Part shown: positions 8,240 through 16,024 of the stretch, in pieces | How positions within the stretch are numbered: the first letter of the stretch is position 1 | Layout: every line of letters begins with the position of its first letter | NCBI RefSeq assembly: GCF_901538265.1 | Contig: NZ_LR593886.1 | Span: 6,779,738 to 6,843,737, forward strand | From: Gemmata massiliana | GTDB taxonomy: Bacteria > Planctomycetota > Planctomycetia > Gemmatales > Gemmataceae | Direction of reading: 5' to 3' | Length of the DNA: 64,000 nt | The notes under the pieces: generated by a model | Databases searched by the model: none | The model's input: the letters and a program-made list of their open reading frames with translations, nothing else | What the model was told of the DNA's origin: nothing | Translations under genes and position numbers: made by a program

Positions 8240-9931
8240 TTACGGGAGGATGTTCATGAGTTCGTCCATCGCGGTGTTCACGACGGACAGGTATTTCGAG
8301 GCGCCCTGGATCTGGCGCTGGTAGTCGAGCAAGTGGAGCAGTTCTTCGTTCGTGTCCACGCCCGTGACGGACAGTTCCTGGTTGCTCAGGTTCTGGAGCG
8401 TGCTGTCCTGGGCCGTCTGCTGGTCGCTGATGTTGTTGATGTCGGTGCCGAGCGTGGACGCGATGTCGGCGAACTCTTCCGTCAGGGTGCGGGTACCGAA
8501 GACCGCCTGGTCCCGGATCGCCCCGAGGCGCTCCAGGTTGGTCCCGTCGCCCGGTTGCCCGGTGCGGCCCGCCGCGAGCAGTGCGGGGTTGTTCGAGATC
8601 GTCGGGTTCACCTTGATACCGACCGCGGTCGAACCGACGAACAGCCCGTTCACGCCGAGGGCGGACAGGATGTTCGAGGTGTCCGAGTTCGCCACCGCAC
8701 CGGACCCGGCCGGGACCGAGTCGCGCCCGGCGAAGTCGAAGGTGAAGCCCGCCTGCCCCTGGATATCGAGCGTGTTCGTCGTTGTGTTGACGGTCGCTTG
8801 CAGCCCCGGGACGGCGCTGAGCGCGGTCGCGATGTCGTTCAGGCTCTGGGTCGCCGGGTCGATCGTGATTGCCGTGTTCGTGCGGGTACTGGGGTTGACG
8901 TTGCTGTTGGTCACGCTCACGGTGAGCGTCCCGGATTGGATCGGGAACGGGAGCCCCGCCGCGTTGAGGAGCGCCGTGGGGGAGGACACCGCGTTGGTGC
9001 TGCTCGTCGAGGCGAGCGGCCCGCTCGACCCGAGGCCCGTCGCCTGGACCTGGTTCACCTGCTGGGCCAGCGAGCCGGCGAGGGCGTCGAGGCGCCCGCG
9101 GATCGCCGGGATGGTCGTGTTGTGGTCCTGCACCAGGGCACCCAGGGTGCCCCCATTGAACGTAACCGGTTGCGCCACACCCGTCTGAGTGATGACGACG
9201 TTGCCCGTCGCGTCGTTCGCGGCCTGGAACTGGTTCGCGTACTGGCCCACGACGACCGCGGCCCCGGACGCGATCACGTTGATCTCGCCGGACGGCTGCT
9301 CGACGGTCTTCACGTCCACGCGCTTCGAGAGCTCGTTGATGAGCTGGTCGCGCTGGTCGCGGAGGTCGTTGGTCGGGTTCCCGCGGTTCTCGGTCGTCAG
9401 GATGCGGTTGTTCAGGTCCGCGATCTTGGTGGCGTAGTCGTTGAGTTCGGTGACCGTCGACGTGATCTGCTTGTTGATGTCCGAGCGAAGCCGGTCGATG
9501 TCGCCCGCGGTGGAGTTCAGTTGCTGTGCGACCGAGCCCGCGGCCGTGAGGATCGCCCGGCGCGACGCCAGGCTGTCGGGCTGCGAGGTCAGTTGTTCGA
9601 TCTGGTTGAACAGACTGTCGAGCCGGTCCCCGACCCCGCCCTCGCCGCTGGCGAGCGTCGTCTCGATCTGCCGGCGCGAGTCGAGCTGGGTCGCAAAGTA
9701 CGACGAGTTCGCGTTCCCACTGATGATCGCCGTGCGGACCGGGGCCGCGGTGTAGCGCGTGATGGACGCGATGTCCACCCCGGTGCCCGCGGAGCCCGTC
9801 ACCGTGTTGATGAGGTTCACCGACTGCCGGTGGTACCCGGGTGTGGTCGCGTTGGCGATGTTCTGGCCGATCAGTTGCAGCGCCTTTTGCGCCGTCTGGA
9901 TGGCCGATGTACCGATGGGGAAAGCGTTCAT
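8240..9931 (-). CDS. flgK: Flagellar hook-associated protein FlgK
   Basis: The 563-residue protein has the FlgK N-terminus (QTAQKALQLIGQNIANATTP then GYHRQSVNL) and C-terminus (LQNLSNQELSVTGVDTNEEL, then LLDYQRQIQGASKYLSVVNT). The internal DLRDQRDQLINELSKRVDVK segment is a FlgK hallmark. FlgK (HAP1) sits between hook and FlgL. Its ATG overlaps the flgN stop by 4 nt, coupling the substrate to its export chaperone. Length agrees with the 500-600 residue norm. Confidence 0.94.
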   Translation of the reverse strand: MNAFPIGTSAIQTAQKALQLIGQNIANATTPGYHRQSVNLINTVTGSAGTGVDIASITRYTAAPVRTAIISGNANSSYFATQLDSRRQIETTLASGEGGVGDRLDSLFNQIEQLTSQPDSLASRRAILTAAGSVAQQLNSTAGDIDRLRSDINKQITSTVTELNDYATKIADLNNRILTTENRGNPTNDLRDQRDQLINELSKRVDVKTVEQPSGEINVIASGAAVVVGQYANQFQAANDATGNVVITQTGVAQPVTFNGGTLGALVQDHNTTIPAIRGRLDALAGSLAQQVNQVQATGLGSSGPLASTSSTNAVSSPTALLNAAGLPFPIQSGTLTVSVTNSNVNPSTRTNTAITIDPATQSLNDIATALSAVPGLQATVNTTTNTLDIQGQAGFTFDFAGRDSVPAGSGAVANSDTSNILSALGVNGLFVGSTAVGIKVNPTISNNPALLAAGRTGQPGDGTNLERLGAIRDQAVFGTRTLTEEFADIASTLGTDINNISDQQTAQDSTLQNLSNQELSVTGVDTNEELLHLLDYQRQIQGASKYLSVVNTAMDELMNILP

Positions 9932-10452
9932 TGAGGGTATCCGGGTGTCAGGAGCGCTGAGCCGGCCGAGGGGGCCAACCAGTTACCAGAGGGGCCGTAA
10001 CGCGCCGGAGTGTCGTCCGCCGTGAGGTCGGCCAACACGTCTCGGAAGAAGGATCGAAGGTGGGCGAGAAGATTTGCGTTCCGCGTCTGAACCGCCGCGA
10101 GTTCGGCGGTCGCCGCGGTGAGTCGGGCGCGCGCCGCGTCGACGTCCGCGCGGAGCGGGTCGGGCAGGTTCTCGACGAGGAGCGTAAGTTTAAGATCCTG
10201 GACGGGCAGTCCGAGGGCGCGGGCGAGGTCCGCCGCAACCACGGCCCGCTGCGCGCTCGCGGCCCGGAGCCCGGCCGCGTCCGCGGTGAGTTGTGGGGTG
10301 ACCGCGTTGGCGGCCCTCATATCGCCGGCGCGTAGGGCCGCGTAAACGTCGTTCGCCTTAGCCAGCACTTCGGCGAGGAACTGCTCCTCAACCCGCAGGT
10401 GCTGGAGGAACGTCTCGGTGATGATCGAAAGCGGTTGGGGCACTGTGTGCAT
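9928..10452 (-). CDS. flgN: FlgN-type export chaperone for FlgK/FlgL
   Basis: The 174-residue, almost wholly helical protein begins with LSIITETFLQHLRVEEQFLA, a FlgN-like N-terminal helix, and continues with amphipathic helices up to LLAHLRSFFRDVLADL. FlgN binds the C-termini of FlgK and FlgL before export. Support is mainly from position directly before flgK with a 4-nt overlap and from the helical pattern. Its 5' end overlaps the 3' end of flgJ by 65 nt. No ATG lies between the one used and residue 60, so this overlap is probably real. Confidence 0.78.
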   Translation of the reverse strand: MHTVPQPLSIITETFLQHLRVEEQFLAEVLAKANDVYAALRAGDMRAANAVTPQLTADAAGLRAASAQRAVVAADLARALGLPVQDLKLTLLVENLPDPLRADVDAARARLTAATAELAAVQTRNANLLAHLRSFFRDVLADLTADDTPARYGPSGNWLAPSAGSALLTPGYPQ

Positions 10453-10795
10453 CGGTCGGGGTTACCGTTTTCGGCACGGCGCCGGCGTTCTGCATCTGCC
10501 GGACTAGCGCGGTCGCCAGCCCGATGCCCCCGCCGTCGGCCATGTGCCGACCCAAGTACAGGTCAAACAGGCCGCCCTGCACGTCGCCGGAGTCGCCGGG
10601 GAACATGCCGCCGCCCTCTTCGGGGTCGAGGGTCTGGCGCATTTCCTTCAGCAGCATCGAGAGGAAGGTCGCTTCCATCTCGCCGGCCATGTTCTTCAAG
10701 CGCGAGTCGGCCTTGCTCTGAACCGTAGCACCGGACTTGGCCGCGTAGGGGTCAGAAATTGTGGTCATAGACGCAATACTTTCCGTCCCGATCAT
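10388..10795 (-). CDS. flgJ: Rod-binding protein FlgJ, N-terminal domain only
   Basis: The start is placed at 10795 because AGGAGG lies 8 nt upstream. The 135-residue product has the rod-binding domain MEATFLSMLLKEMRQTLDP followed by GLFDLYLGRHMADGGGIGLA, both FlgJ signatures. The C-terminal peptidoglycan hydrolase domain found in gammaproteobacterial FlgJ is absent, so another enzyme must open the wall for the rod. The last 23 residues are Pro/Ala/His-rich and overlap the flgN start. Confidence 0.88.
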   Translation of the reverse strand: MIGTESIASMTTISDPYAAKSGATVQSKADSRLKNMAGEMEATFLSMLLKEMRQTLDPEEGGGMFPGDSGDVQGGLFDLYLGRHMADGGGIGLATALVRQMQNAGAVPKTVTPTDAHSAPTAFDHHRDVPPAPAG

Positions 10796-10983
10796 AATTT
10801 TCCCCTCCTGTTTTGAAATTGGGCTCACGTTCGGAGCCCGTGGCGTCCCGAAGAGTGAGTTCCCGAGCCCCCAGATTCACGCTTCACAGGTTCGACTGCG
10901 CCATAGCGAAGAGCACACCGGTTTCGCCAGAGCACAATTCTCAGCTTGGAACGTGGAACTTCGGGACACGGGAACTCCCGACC

Positions 10984-12090
10984 TCACTCGATAATCAGTT
11001 CCGCGTGGAGCGCACCGGCCTTCTTCATGGCCTGGAAGATGGCGATCAAGTCGCGCGGGGTGACGCCGAGGGCGTTCATGGTCCGCGCCACGTCCGACAC
11101 CGTTGTGGATTTGGGCAGCGGAACGAGGCGCGCCTGCTGCTCGCTGCTCGCGACCTGCACCCGCGGGACGACCGTAGTCACCCCGCCGGAGAACGGCGCG
11201 GGCTGCGACACGAGCGGGTTAATCGAGACCCCGATGTACAGGTTCCCGTGAGCCACCGCGGTGGGAGAAAGCGCGACGTGTTCGCCCGCCACGATCGTTC
11301 CGGTGCGCTCGTTAATTACGATCCGGGCCGGTATGTCCGGGCGCACCTCCAGCAGCCCAACCTCGGCAATGAGCTGGGTCGCCGACTTGGTCAGGTCGGT
11401 CGGCTGGCACAGCACCACTGCGCCGGGATCGGCGGCACTCGCGGTCCCGGGGTAGCGCTCGTTGATCGTCTTCGCGATCAGTCGCGCCGTGTTGAAATCG
11501 GGGTCTTTCAGGAGCAGCGTGGCCTTCCCGTCGCGGACGAGTTCACCGGGTGCTTCCTTCTCGATGAGCCCGCCGCTCGGGATGCGGCCGACGTTTACGT
11601 GGTTCTTCTGTACGCCGCCACCGCCCACCGTCACCGAGAAACCACCGATGGACAGCGGCCCCTGGGCGAGCGCGTACACGTTACCGTCGGCCCCGCGGAG
11701 AGGGGTGAAGATCAGTGTACCGCCCTGAAGACTCCGGGCGTCGTCGATCGCGGACACGGTGACGTCCACCTTCCCGCCCTTTCGCGCGAACGGTCCGAGT
11801 TCGGCCGTCACCATCACCGCCGAAATACTCGTGGAGCGGAGGACCGACTCGGCCGGGAGCTGGCTGAAGATCTGCGTCGTCGTGCCCATGCGCTGGAGCA
11901 TGTCCACCGCGATCTGCTGGGTGAACGTGCTGCGGCTCCCGGTGCCGTCCAGCCCGACCACCAGACCGAACCCGAACAACTGGTTCCCGCGCGCCCCGGA
12001 CACGTCGGTGATGTCCTTGATCCGCACCTGGGCGGACGCCTGGGACGTCACCACGAGTGCGGTGGCGGCGGCGATCAACAGCCGGTACAT
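10984..12090 (-). CDS. flgI: Flagellar P-ring protein FlgI
   Basis: The start at 12090 is chosen because it gives a clean signal peptide (MYRLLIAAATALVV..ASA) and has AAGGGGG just upstream; 16 extra residues are possible in frame. The 368-residue product shows RIKDITDVSGARGNQLFGFG and VVGLDGTGSRSTFT, the strongly conserved FlgI opening, and ends LIAIFQAMKKAGALHAELIIE. FlgI forms the P ring around the rod in the peptidoglycan layer. Length is as expected. A 188-nt gap separates it from flgJ downstream. Confidence 0.95.
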   Translation of the reverse strand: MYRLLIAAATALVVTSQASAQVRIKDITDVSGARGNQLFGFGLVVGLDGTGSRSTFTQQIAVDMLQRMGTTTQIFSQLPAESVLRSTSISAVMVTAELGPFARKGGKVDVTVSAIDDARSLQGGTLIFTPLRGADGNVYALAQGPLSIGGFSVTVGGGGVQKNHVNVGRIPSGGLIEKEAPGELVRDGKATLLLKDPDFNTARLIAKTINERYPGTASAADPGAVVLCQPTDLTKSATQLIAEVGLLEVRPDIPARIVINERTGTIVAGEHVALSPTAVAHGNLYIGVSINPLVSQPAPFSGGVTTVVPRVQVASSEQQARLVPLPKSTTVSDVARTMNALGVTPRDLIAIFQAMKKAGALHAELIIE

Positions 12091-12166
12091 ATATCCCCCT
12101 TGTGGGAACGACCGACGGGCCGATGACCCGTCGGTCATGAATGATTTTCCGTTCGCGGCGCCCGGC

Positions 12167-12805
12167 TCACGGCCGCAGCAGGTTGCCGAGGCGCCCGAGG
12201 TAGCCCTGGCGCGTCGTGCGCGTCGACGGACCGTTCCCCAGGTAACTGATGTTGAAGTTCGCGACGAACCCGGACGTGATGACGTTCCCGACCCCGATGT
12301 CGGCCGGGCGCACGATGCCGGTGATGCGCAGCACGCGCTCTTCGCCCTGCACGACGCGCCGCCGGTACCCCTCGACGACGAGGTTGCCGTTGGGCATCAC
12401 GTCCACCACCGTCACCGCCATCCGATCCGTGAACACGCGGTTGACCGTGTTTTGCGCGTTCCCGGTGAACGACATGTTGCTGGTCTGGTTCGGGTACACG
12501 AACCCGACGCCCGGCGCGGTCACGGTGCCGGCCCCGCCCGCGGTGCCGGTGCCGACCGGCCCGCCGCCGAACACCTGCACCTGACCGCTCGACGTGGTCG
12601 CGCGGTTCAGGGCCTTCTGGTCCTGCTCGTTCGCGACGGTCGATTCGGTGATGGTGATCGTTAGCACGTCACCGATGTTCCGGGCGCGGTTGTCCTGGAA
12701 CAGGAACCCGTACCGCGGGTCGCGCCGCTCCCAGAGCGAATCGGCCCGCCCGGTCGCGGCGATCGCGCCGAGGAGCCCGACGGAAGCTAATATCCAGCGC
12801 CTCAT
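12167..12805 (-). CDS. flgH: Flagellar L-ring protein FlgH (no lipobox seen)
   Basis: The 212-residue protein matches FlgH in its core: LFQDNRARNIGDVLTITITE, then FTGNAQNTVNRVFTDRMAVT, VDVMPNGNLVVEGYRRRVVQ and RITGIVRPADI. It forms the L ring in the outer membrane. In enterobacteria FlgH is a lipoprotein, but here the signal sequence (LLGAIAATGRADS) has no Cys near the cleavage site. The ATG overlaps the flgA stop by 4 nt and has GGAGG upstream. Confidence 0.93.
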   Translation of the reverse strand: MRRWILASVGLLGAIAATGRADSLWERRDPRYGFLFQDNRARNIGDVLTITITESTVANEQDQKALNRATTSSGQVQVFGGGPVGTGTAGGAGTVTAPGVGFVYPNQTSNMSFTGNAQNTVNRVFTDRMAVTVVDVMPNGNLVVEGYRRRVVQGEERVLRITGIVRPADIGVGNVITSGFVANFNISYLGNGPSTRTTRQGYLGRLGNLLRP

Positions 12806-13713
12806 GGCGATTTCCCTCCGATTTCGATCTCGAGCTTGCCGGGGCCAACGACCTTCGCGGGAACCAGCTTCTTCGAGTCGAGGTTCTGCACGAAAACGGT
12901 CTGGCCGAGGCGCCCGTCCTGCTGGGCCTCTCCGACCATCACGACCTTGAGGTCGCCGTTCTGGACCTGTACTTCCACCCGCTGCCGGGAGCGCACAAGC
13001 ACTTCATTGGTGACCGGTGCGGTCCCCACCGCGCTCGCGGGGAGCACGGCAGCGCCGGGCATGGACGAGACGCTCGCGCTCGTCCCACCGGCGCGCACCA
13101 CCGCACCCGGGTCCGGGCGCGCGTTCGACCGCACGTCGAGGTGGATGGCGAAGGCGAGGAGCGTTTCCCCGGTGCTACTGGCGATGGTCATGTCCATTTG
13201 CACGCGACCGGTCGCGCCGGCTTTCGCGCGCGGTTTCGCGGTGATCGAGATGCGCTCGTCCCGGGGGATCTCCGGGAGCTTCACCACGAGCGGCGTAGCG
13301 AGTTCGATCGCGAGCCCCGGCGTATCTGCCGAGTGGCGAAAGAGTTCCGCCCGCGCCACCGCGACGACCTCGTCGGCCGTGACGGTCCGGCGCACCACCG
13401 TGACGGTCGAGCGCTCGGCCCCGATGACCCGCACCGCGTCCGTTCCGGCCAGTTGAATTCGGTACTCGACCGACCGGCGCCCGATGACGACGTTCTGGTC
13501 GCGCGGTTTGAGGTCCGCGAGGTCGAGCCGCGCCACCCGAACGCGGGCGTCCGCGTCGCCCCCGGACACGACCGCGACGTCGCCGACCGTGACCATCATG
13601 GTCCCGGCGGTCGAGCGCTCGAGAACTTCGACCACGACCGGATCGGCCGCGCGCAGGCCCGTGTGAACAAGGGCCGCGCCCAGAAGGGCGAGCAGGAACC
13701 GAGAACTTCGCAT
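12802..13713 (-). CDS. flgA: Flagella basal body P-ring formation protein FlgA
   Basis: The protein has a signal peptide at its start (MRSSRFLLALLGAALVHTGLRA), which is why 13713 is preferred over an in-frame GTG at 13830 directly after flgG. The C-terminal SAF-like FlgA domain shows VLVRSRQRVEVQVQNGDLKV then VMVGEAQQDGRLGQTVFVQN and LDSKKLVPAKVVGPGKLEIE, the FlgA signature. FlgA is the periplasmic chaperone for P-ring assembly. The 303 residues exceed enterobacterial FlgA (about 220); the extra part is an N-terminal beta-rich region. It overlaps flgH by 4 nt. Confidence 0.88.
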   Translation of the reverse strand: MRSSRFLLALLGAALVHTGLRAADPVVVEVLERSTAGTMMVTVGDVAVVSGGDADARVRVARLDLADLKPRDQNVVIGRRSVEYRIQLAGTDAVRVIGAERSTVTVVRRTVTADEVVAVARAELFRHSADTPGLAIELATPLVVKLPEIPRDERISITAKPRAKAGATGRVQMDMTIASSTGETLLAFAIHLDVRSNARPDPGAVVRAGGTSASVSSMPGAAVLPASAVGTAPVTNEVLVRSRQRVEVQVQNGDLKVVMVGEAQQDGRLGQTVFVQNLDSKKLVPAKVVGPGKLEIEIGGKSP

Positions 13714-13830
13714 CCGTGCGTTCCCCGTTGAGATCGAAGTGATCCGCCCGCGCCGCGAGCGGTTCCGGCCCGAGCGCGCGAGTCCCCCGACCCGCGCCGC
13801 GACCGAAAGAGTAAGATTCGCCCCGAGCAC

Positions 13831-14622
13831 TTACCGGATCAGGTCCGTCGTCGAGGCCAGCATGTTGTCCGCGGTGCGCACGGCGCGCGTGTTGAACTCG
13901 TAGGCCCGCTGCGCGAGGATCAGGTTCACGAGTTCGGTCACCACGTCCACGTTGGAGCGCTCGAGGAACCCCTGGCGCGTCAGGCCGACGCCGTTCTGCC
14001 CGGGGGTCGCGATGAGCGGCGCCCCGGACGACGCGGTTTCCGCGAACAGGTTCCGGCCCTCGGCGCTGAGGCCGGCCGGGTTCTGGAACCGCACGAGCGT
14101 GAGCTGACCCAGCACGGTCGAAGCGTTGAGCGCACCGGCGTTCTGCACAGAAATGGTGCCGTCGGACCCGACCGACACCGCCACCGCGGACGTCGGGATC
14201 GTGATCTGCGGGGAGATCAGGAACCCGTCGCTCGTGACGAGGCTCCCCTGAGCGTTCAGGCGCAGCGCACCGTCGCGCGTGTACCGCAGCTCACCGCTCG
14301 GCAGCGTGACCTGGAAGAACCCCTCACCTTCCACCGCAACGTCGAACGGGTTCTGCGTGTTCACGAGCGCGCCGGTGGTGAACACTTTCGTGATGCCCGC
14401 CACCCGTGCCCCGCTACCGATCTGCAAGCCGGTCGGTACCTGGAGCCCCTGGGCCGCGTCGGACCCGGGGGCGCGCTGGTTGATGTAGATGAGATCCTGG
14501 AAGTCCGCCTGACCCTTCTTGAAGCCGTTGGTGTTGACGTTGGCAATGTTGTTCGACGTGTTGTCGATCGACGTGGTCTGGACGCTCATACCCGTCGCGC
14601 TGGTGAACAGGGCCTTAATCAC
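13831..14622 (-). CDS. flgG: Flagellar distal rod protein FlgG
   Basis: The 263-residue protein is a textbook FlgG: LFTSATGMSVQTTSIDNTSN then NIANVNTNGFKKGQADFQDL, central YTRDGALRLNAQGSLVTSDG and C-terminal VVTELVNLILAQRAYEFNTR. The length matches FlgG (about 260). It forms the distal rod. The start is GTG, supported by a GGAGG site 9 nt upstream. It is followed downstream by flgA and flgH, a common rod/ring order. Confidence 0.95.
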   Translation of the reverse strand: MIKALFTSATGMSVQTTSIDNTSNNIANVNTNGFKKGQADFQDLIYINQRAPGSDAAQGLQVPTGLQIGSGARVAGITKVFTTGALVNTQNPFDVAVEGEGFFQVTLPSGELRYTRDGALRLNAQGSLVTSDGFLISPQITIPTSAVAVSVGSDGTISVQNAGALNASTVLGQLTLVRFQNPAGLSAEGRNLFAETASSGAPLIATPGQNGVGLTRQGFLERSNVDVVTELVNLILAQRAYEFNTRAVRTADNMLASTTDLIR

Positions 14623-14727
14623 GGGGAACCCTCCGGTTACCGGTTAAATGCGTATCGCGTGGTCCGAAAACCGCGCCGCACCGCCAGCACACAACATGCG
14701 GCGTGCGACCACGTTAGGGCATCAGCC

Positions 14728-15456
14728 CTAGGCGTTTTGCGGGCGCGTGTTCAGTTGAATCGTTTCGGCGAGCGAACGCAGCGAGCGCTGCGCGGCGTCG
14801 TAGTAGCGAGCGCCGATGATGAGGCGCACCATCGCGTCGGCGGGGTGTACGTTCGAGCTCTCGCGATACCCCTGCGAGACCAGACCGGGGGCGTCCTGGA
14901 GCCCCGCACCGGGCTGAGCGGTGTAGAGCGTAGGTCCAGCGGCCGTAAGCTGTTGCGGGTTCGCGAACCGCACCATCTGGAGCCGCCCGAGCGGTTGCCC
15001 GTCGGCCGTGATGGTCCCGTCGGACGCGACAATGAAGCGACTGGTGTTCGGCGGGACCGTGATCTCCCCGTTGTCGCTCTGGAGCGCGTACCCGCCCTGG
15101 CTGACGAGCCGCCCCGCCGCGTCCGGGAAGAAGCAGCCGTTGCGCGTGTAGATCGGCCCGTTCGGGCCGGCCAAAACGAAGAAGCGATCGGGGTCGCCGA
15201 GCGCGAGGTCGTAGCGGTGGTTGGTTTGCTGGAGCGCGCCGGGACGGAAGTCGTGATAGGCCTGGACGGTGCGCACGCCGGTGATGTCACCGGTCGGTTC
15301 GGTGGTGCGCCCGAGGACGCGGTCGAACGTCTCGAACACCAGCCCGCGCTCGCGGTAACCCGGTGTCGACGAGTGGGCGAGATTGTGGGCGGTGACCTCT
15401 TGCTGTTCCGAGGCGACCACCAGTGCGGAGGCCGCGCTGTACATTCCGCGGATCAT
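14728..15456 (-). CDS. flgF: Flagellar proximal rod protein, FlgF-like
   Basis: The 242-residue rod protein has MIRGMYSAASALVVASEQQE and VTAHNLAHSSTPGYRERG at the N-terminus and ends with MVRLIIGARYYDAAQRSLRS. The middle contains YTRNGCFFPDAAGRLVSQGG, as in FlgF/FlgG proteins. Being shorter and more divergent than the adjacent FlgG (for instance AHSSTPGY in place of ANVNTNGF), it is best called FlgF, though a second FlgG-type protein is possible. Start 15456 is favoured by a GGAG-like site; 12 more residues are possible. Confidence 0.85.
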   Translation of the reverse strand: MIRGMYSAASALVVASEQQEVTAHNLAHSSTPGYRERGLVFETFDRVLGRTTEPTGDITGVRTVQAYHDFRPGALQQTNHRYDLALGDPDRFFVLAGPNGPIYTRNGCFFPDAAGRLVSQGGYALQSDNGEITVPPNTSRFIVASDGTITADGQPLGRLQMVRFANPQQLTAAGPTLYTAQPGAGLQDAPGLVSQGYRESSNVHPADAMVRLIIGARYYDAAQRSLRSLAETIQLNTRPQNA

Positions 15457-15569
15457 GGCAGATCGCTCCGTTGGGTCGGGTCCACGGACCATATCGACCC
15501 CACACGATCTGCACGTTCACTTCTTTTGCGCGATCTCACCCGATCGGTAAAATCGCCCCAACTGTAACA

Positions 15570-15992
15570 TTACGCGGTCGCGCTAAGAATCTGACCGTTC
15601 TGCATGGCCGCGACCCGGCCGGAGCGTTCCATTTCGTTCGCTTCCACCCGGACCGCCTCGAACCCCTCGCGGAGCGTGCGGAGGATCTTCCGCACGCTCG
15701 CGACGTTCGCAACGGAGGGCTGGCTCAGAGTTGTCACTGCGAACTCGTAGAGTCGCAGGATGTTCGTGTTGGCTTCGGGGTTCACCTCGACCCGGACCCC
15801 GTCTGCGAGCGCCATGATCACGGTCTGAGCTTTGCTCAGGCGCCCCACCGCTCCGGACATGTCCCCCGCGCCAAGCGCGGCCTCGGCCTTGTCGAGGTGC
15901 TCCAGCGCCTTGTCGTACAGCGCGAGGAGCAGGTCCATGCGGGTCCATCCGGTGTCCGGTTGCGTCTGCTGGTAGCGGCGATAGGCGTTCAT
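15570..15992 (-). CDS. fliS: Flagellin export chaperone FliS
   Basis: The 140-residue helical protein begins NAYRRYQQTQPDTGWTRMDL and LLALYDKALEHLDKAEAAL, the FliS pattern (xAYxxxQ then L..LYDxAL). The C-terminal LRTLREGFEAVRV helix fits the flagellin-binding face. FliS caps the flagellin C-terminus and prevents premature polymerisation. It lies 32 nt downstream of fliD, the standard fliD-fliS pair. Confidence 0.93.
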   Translation of the reverse strand: MNAYRRYQQTQPDTGWTRMDLLLALYDKALEHLDKAEAALGAGDMSGAVGRLSKAQTVIMALADGVRVEVNPEANTNILRLYEFAVTTLSQPSVANVASVRKILRTLREGFEAVRVEANEMERSGRVAAMQNGQILSATA

Positions 15993-16024
15993 GGGGGTCC
16001 GTATTGGGTTACTGGAGATTTTTT

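Noticed and set aside
7255-9934. Long plus-strand open frames opposite flgL and flgK
   Set aside because: They are Arg/Gly-rich mirror frames caused by high third-position GC; the minus-strand flagellar proteins have clear family motifs.
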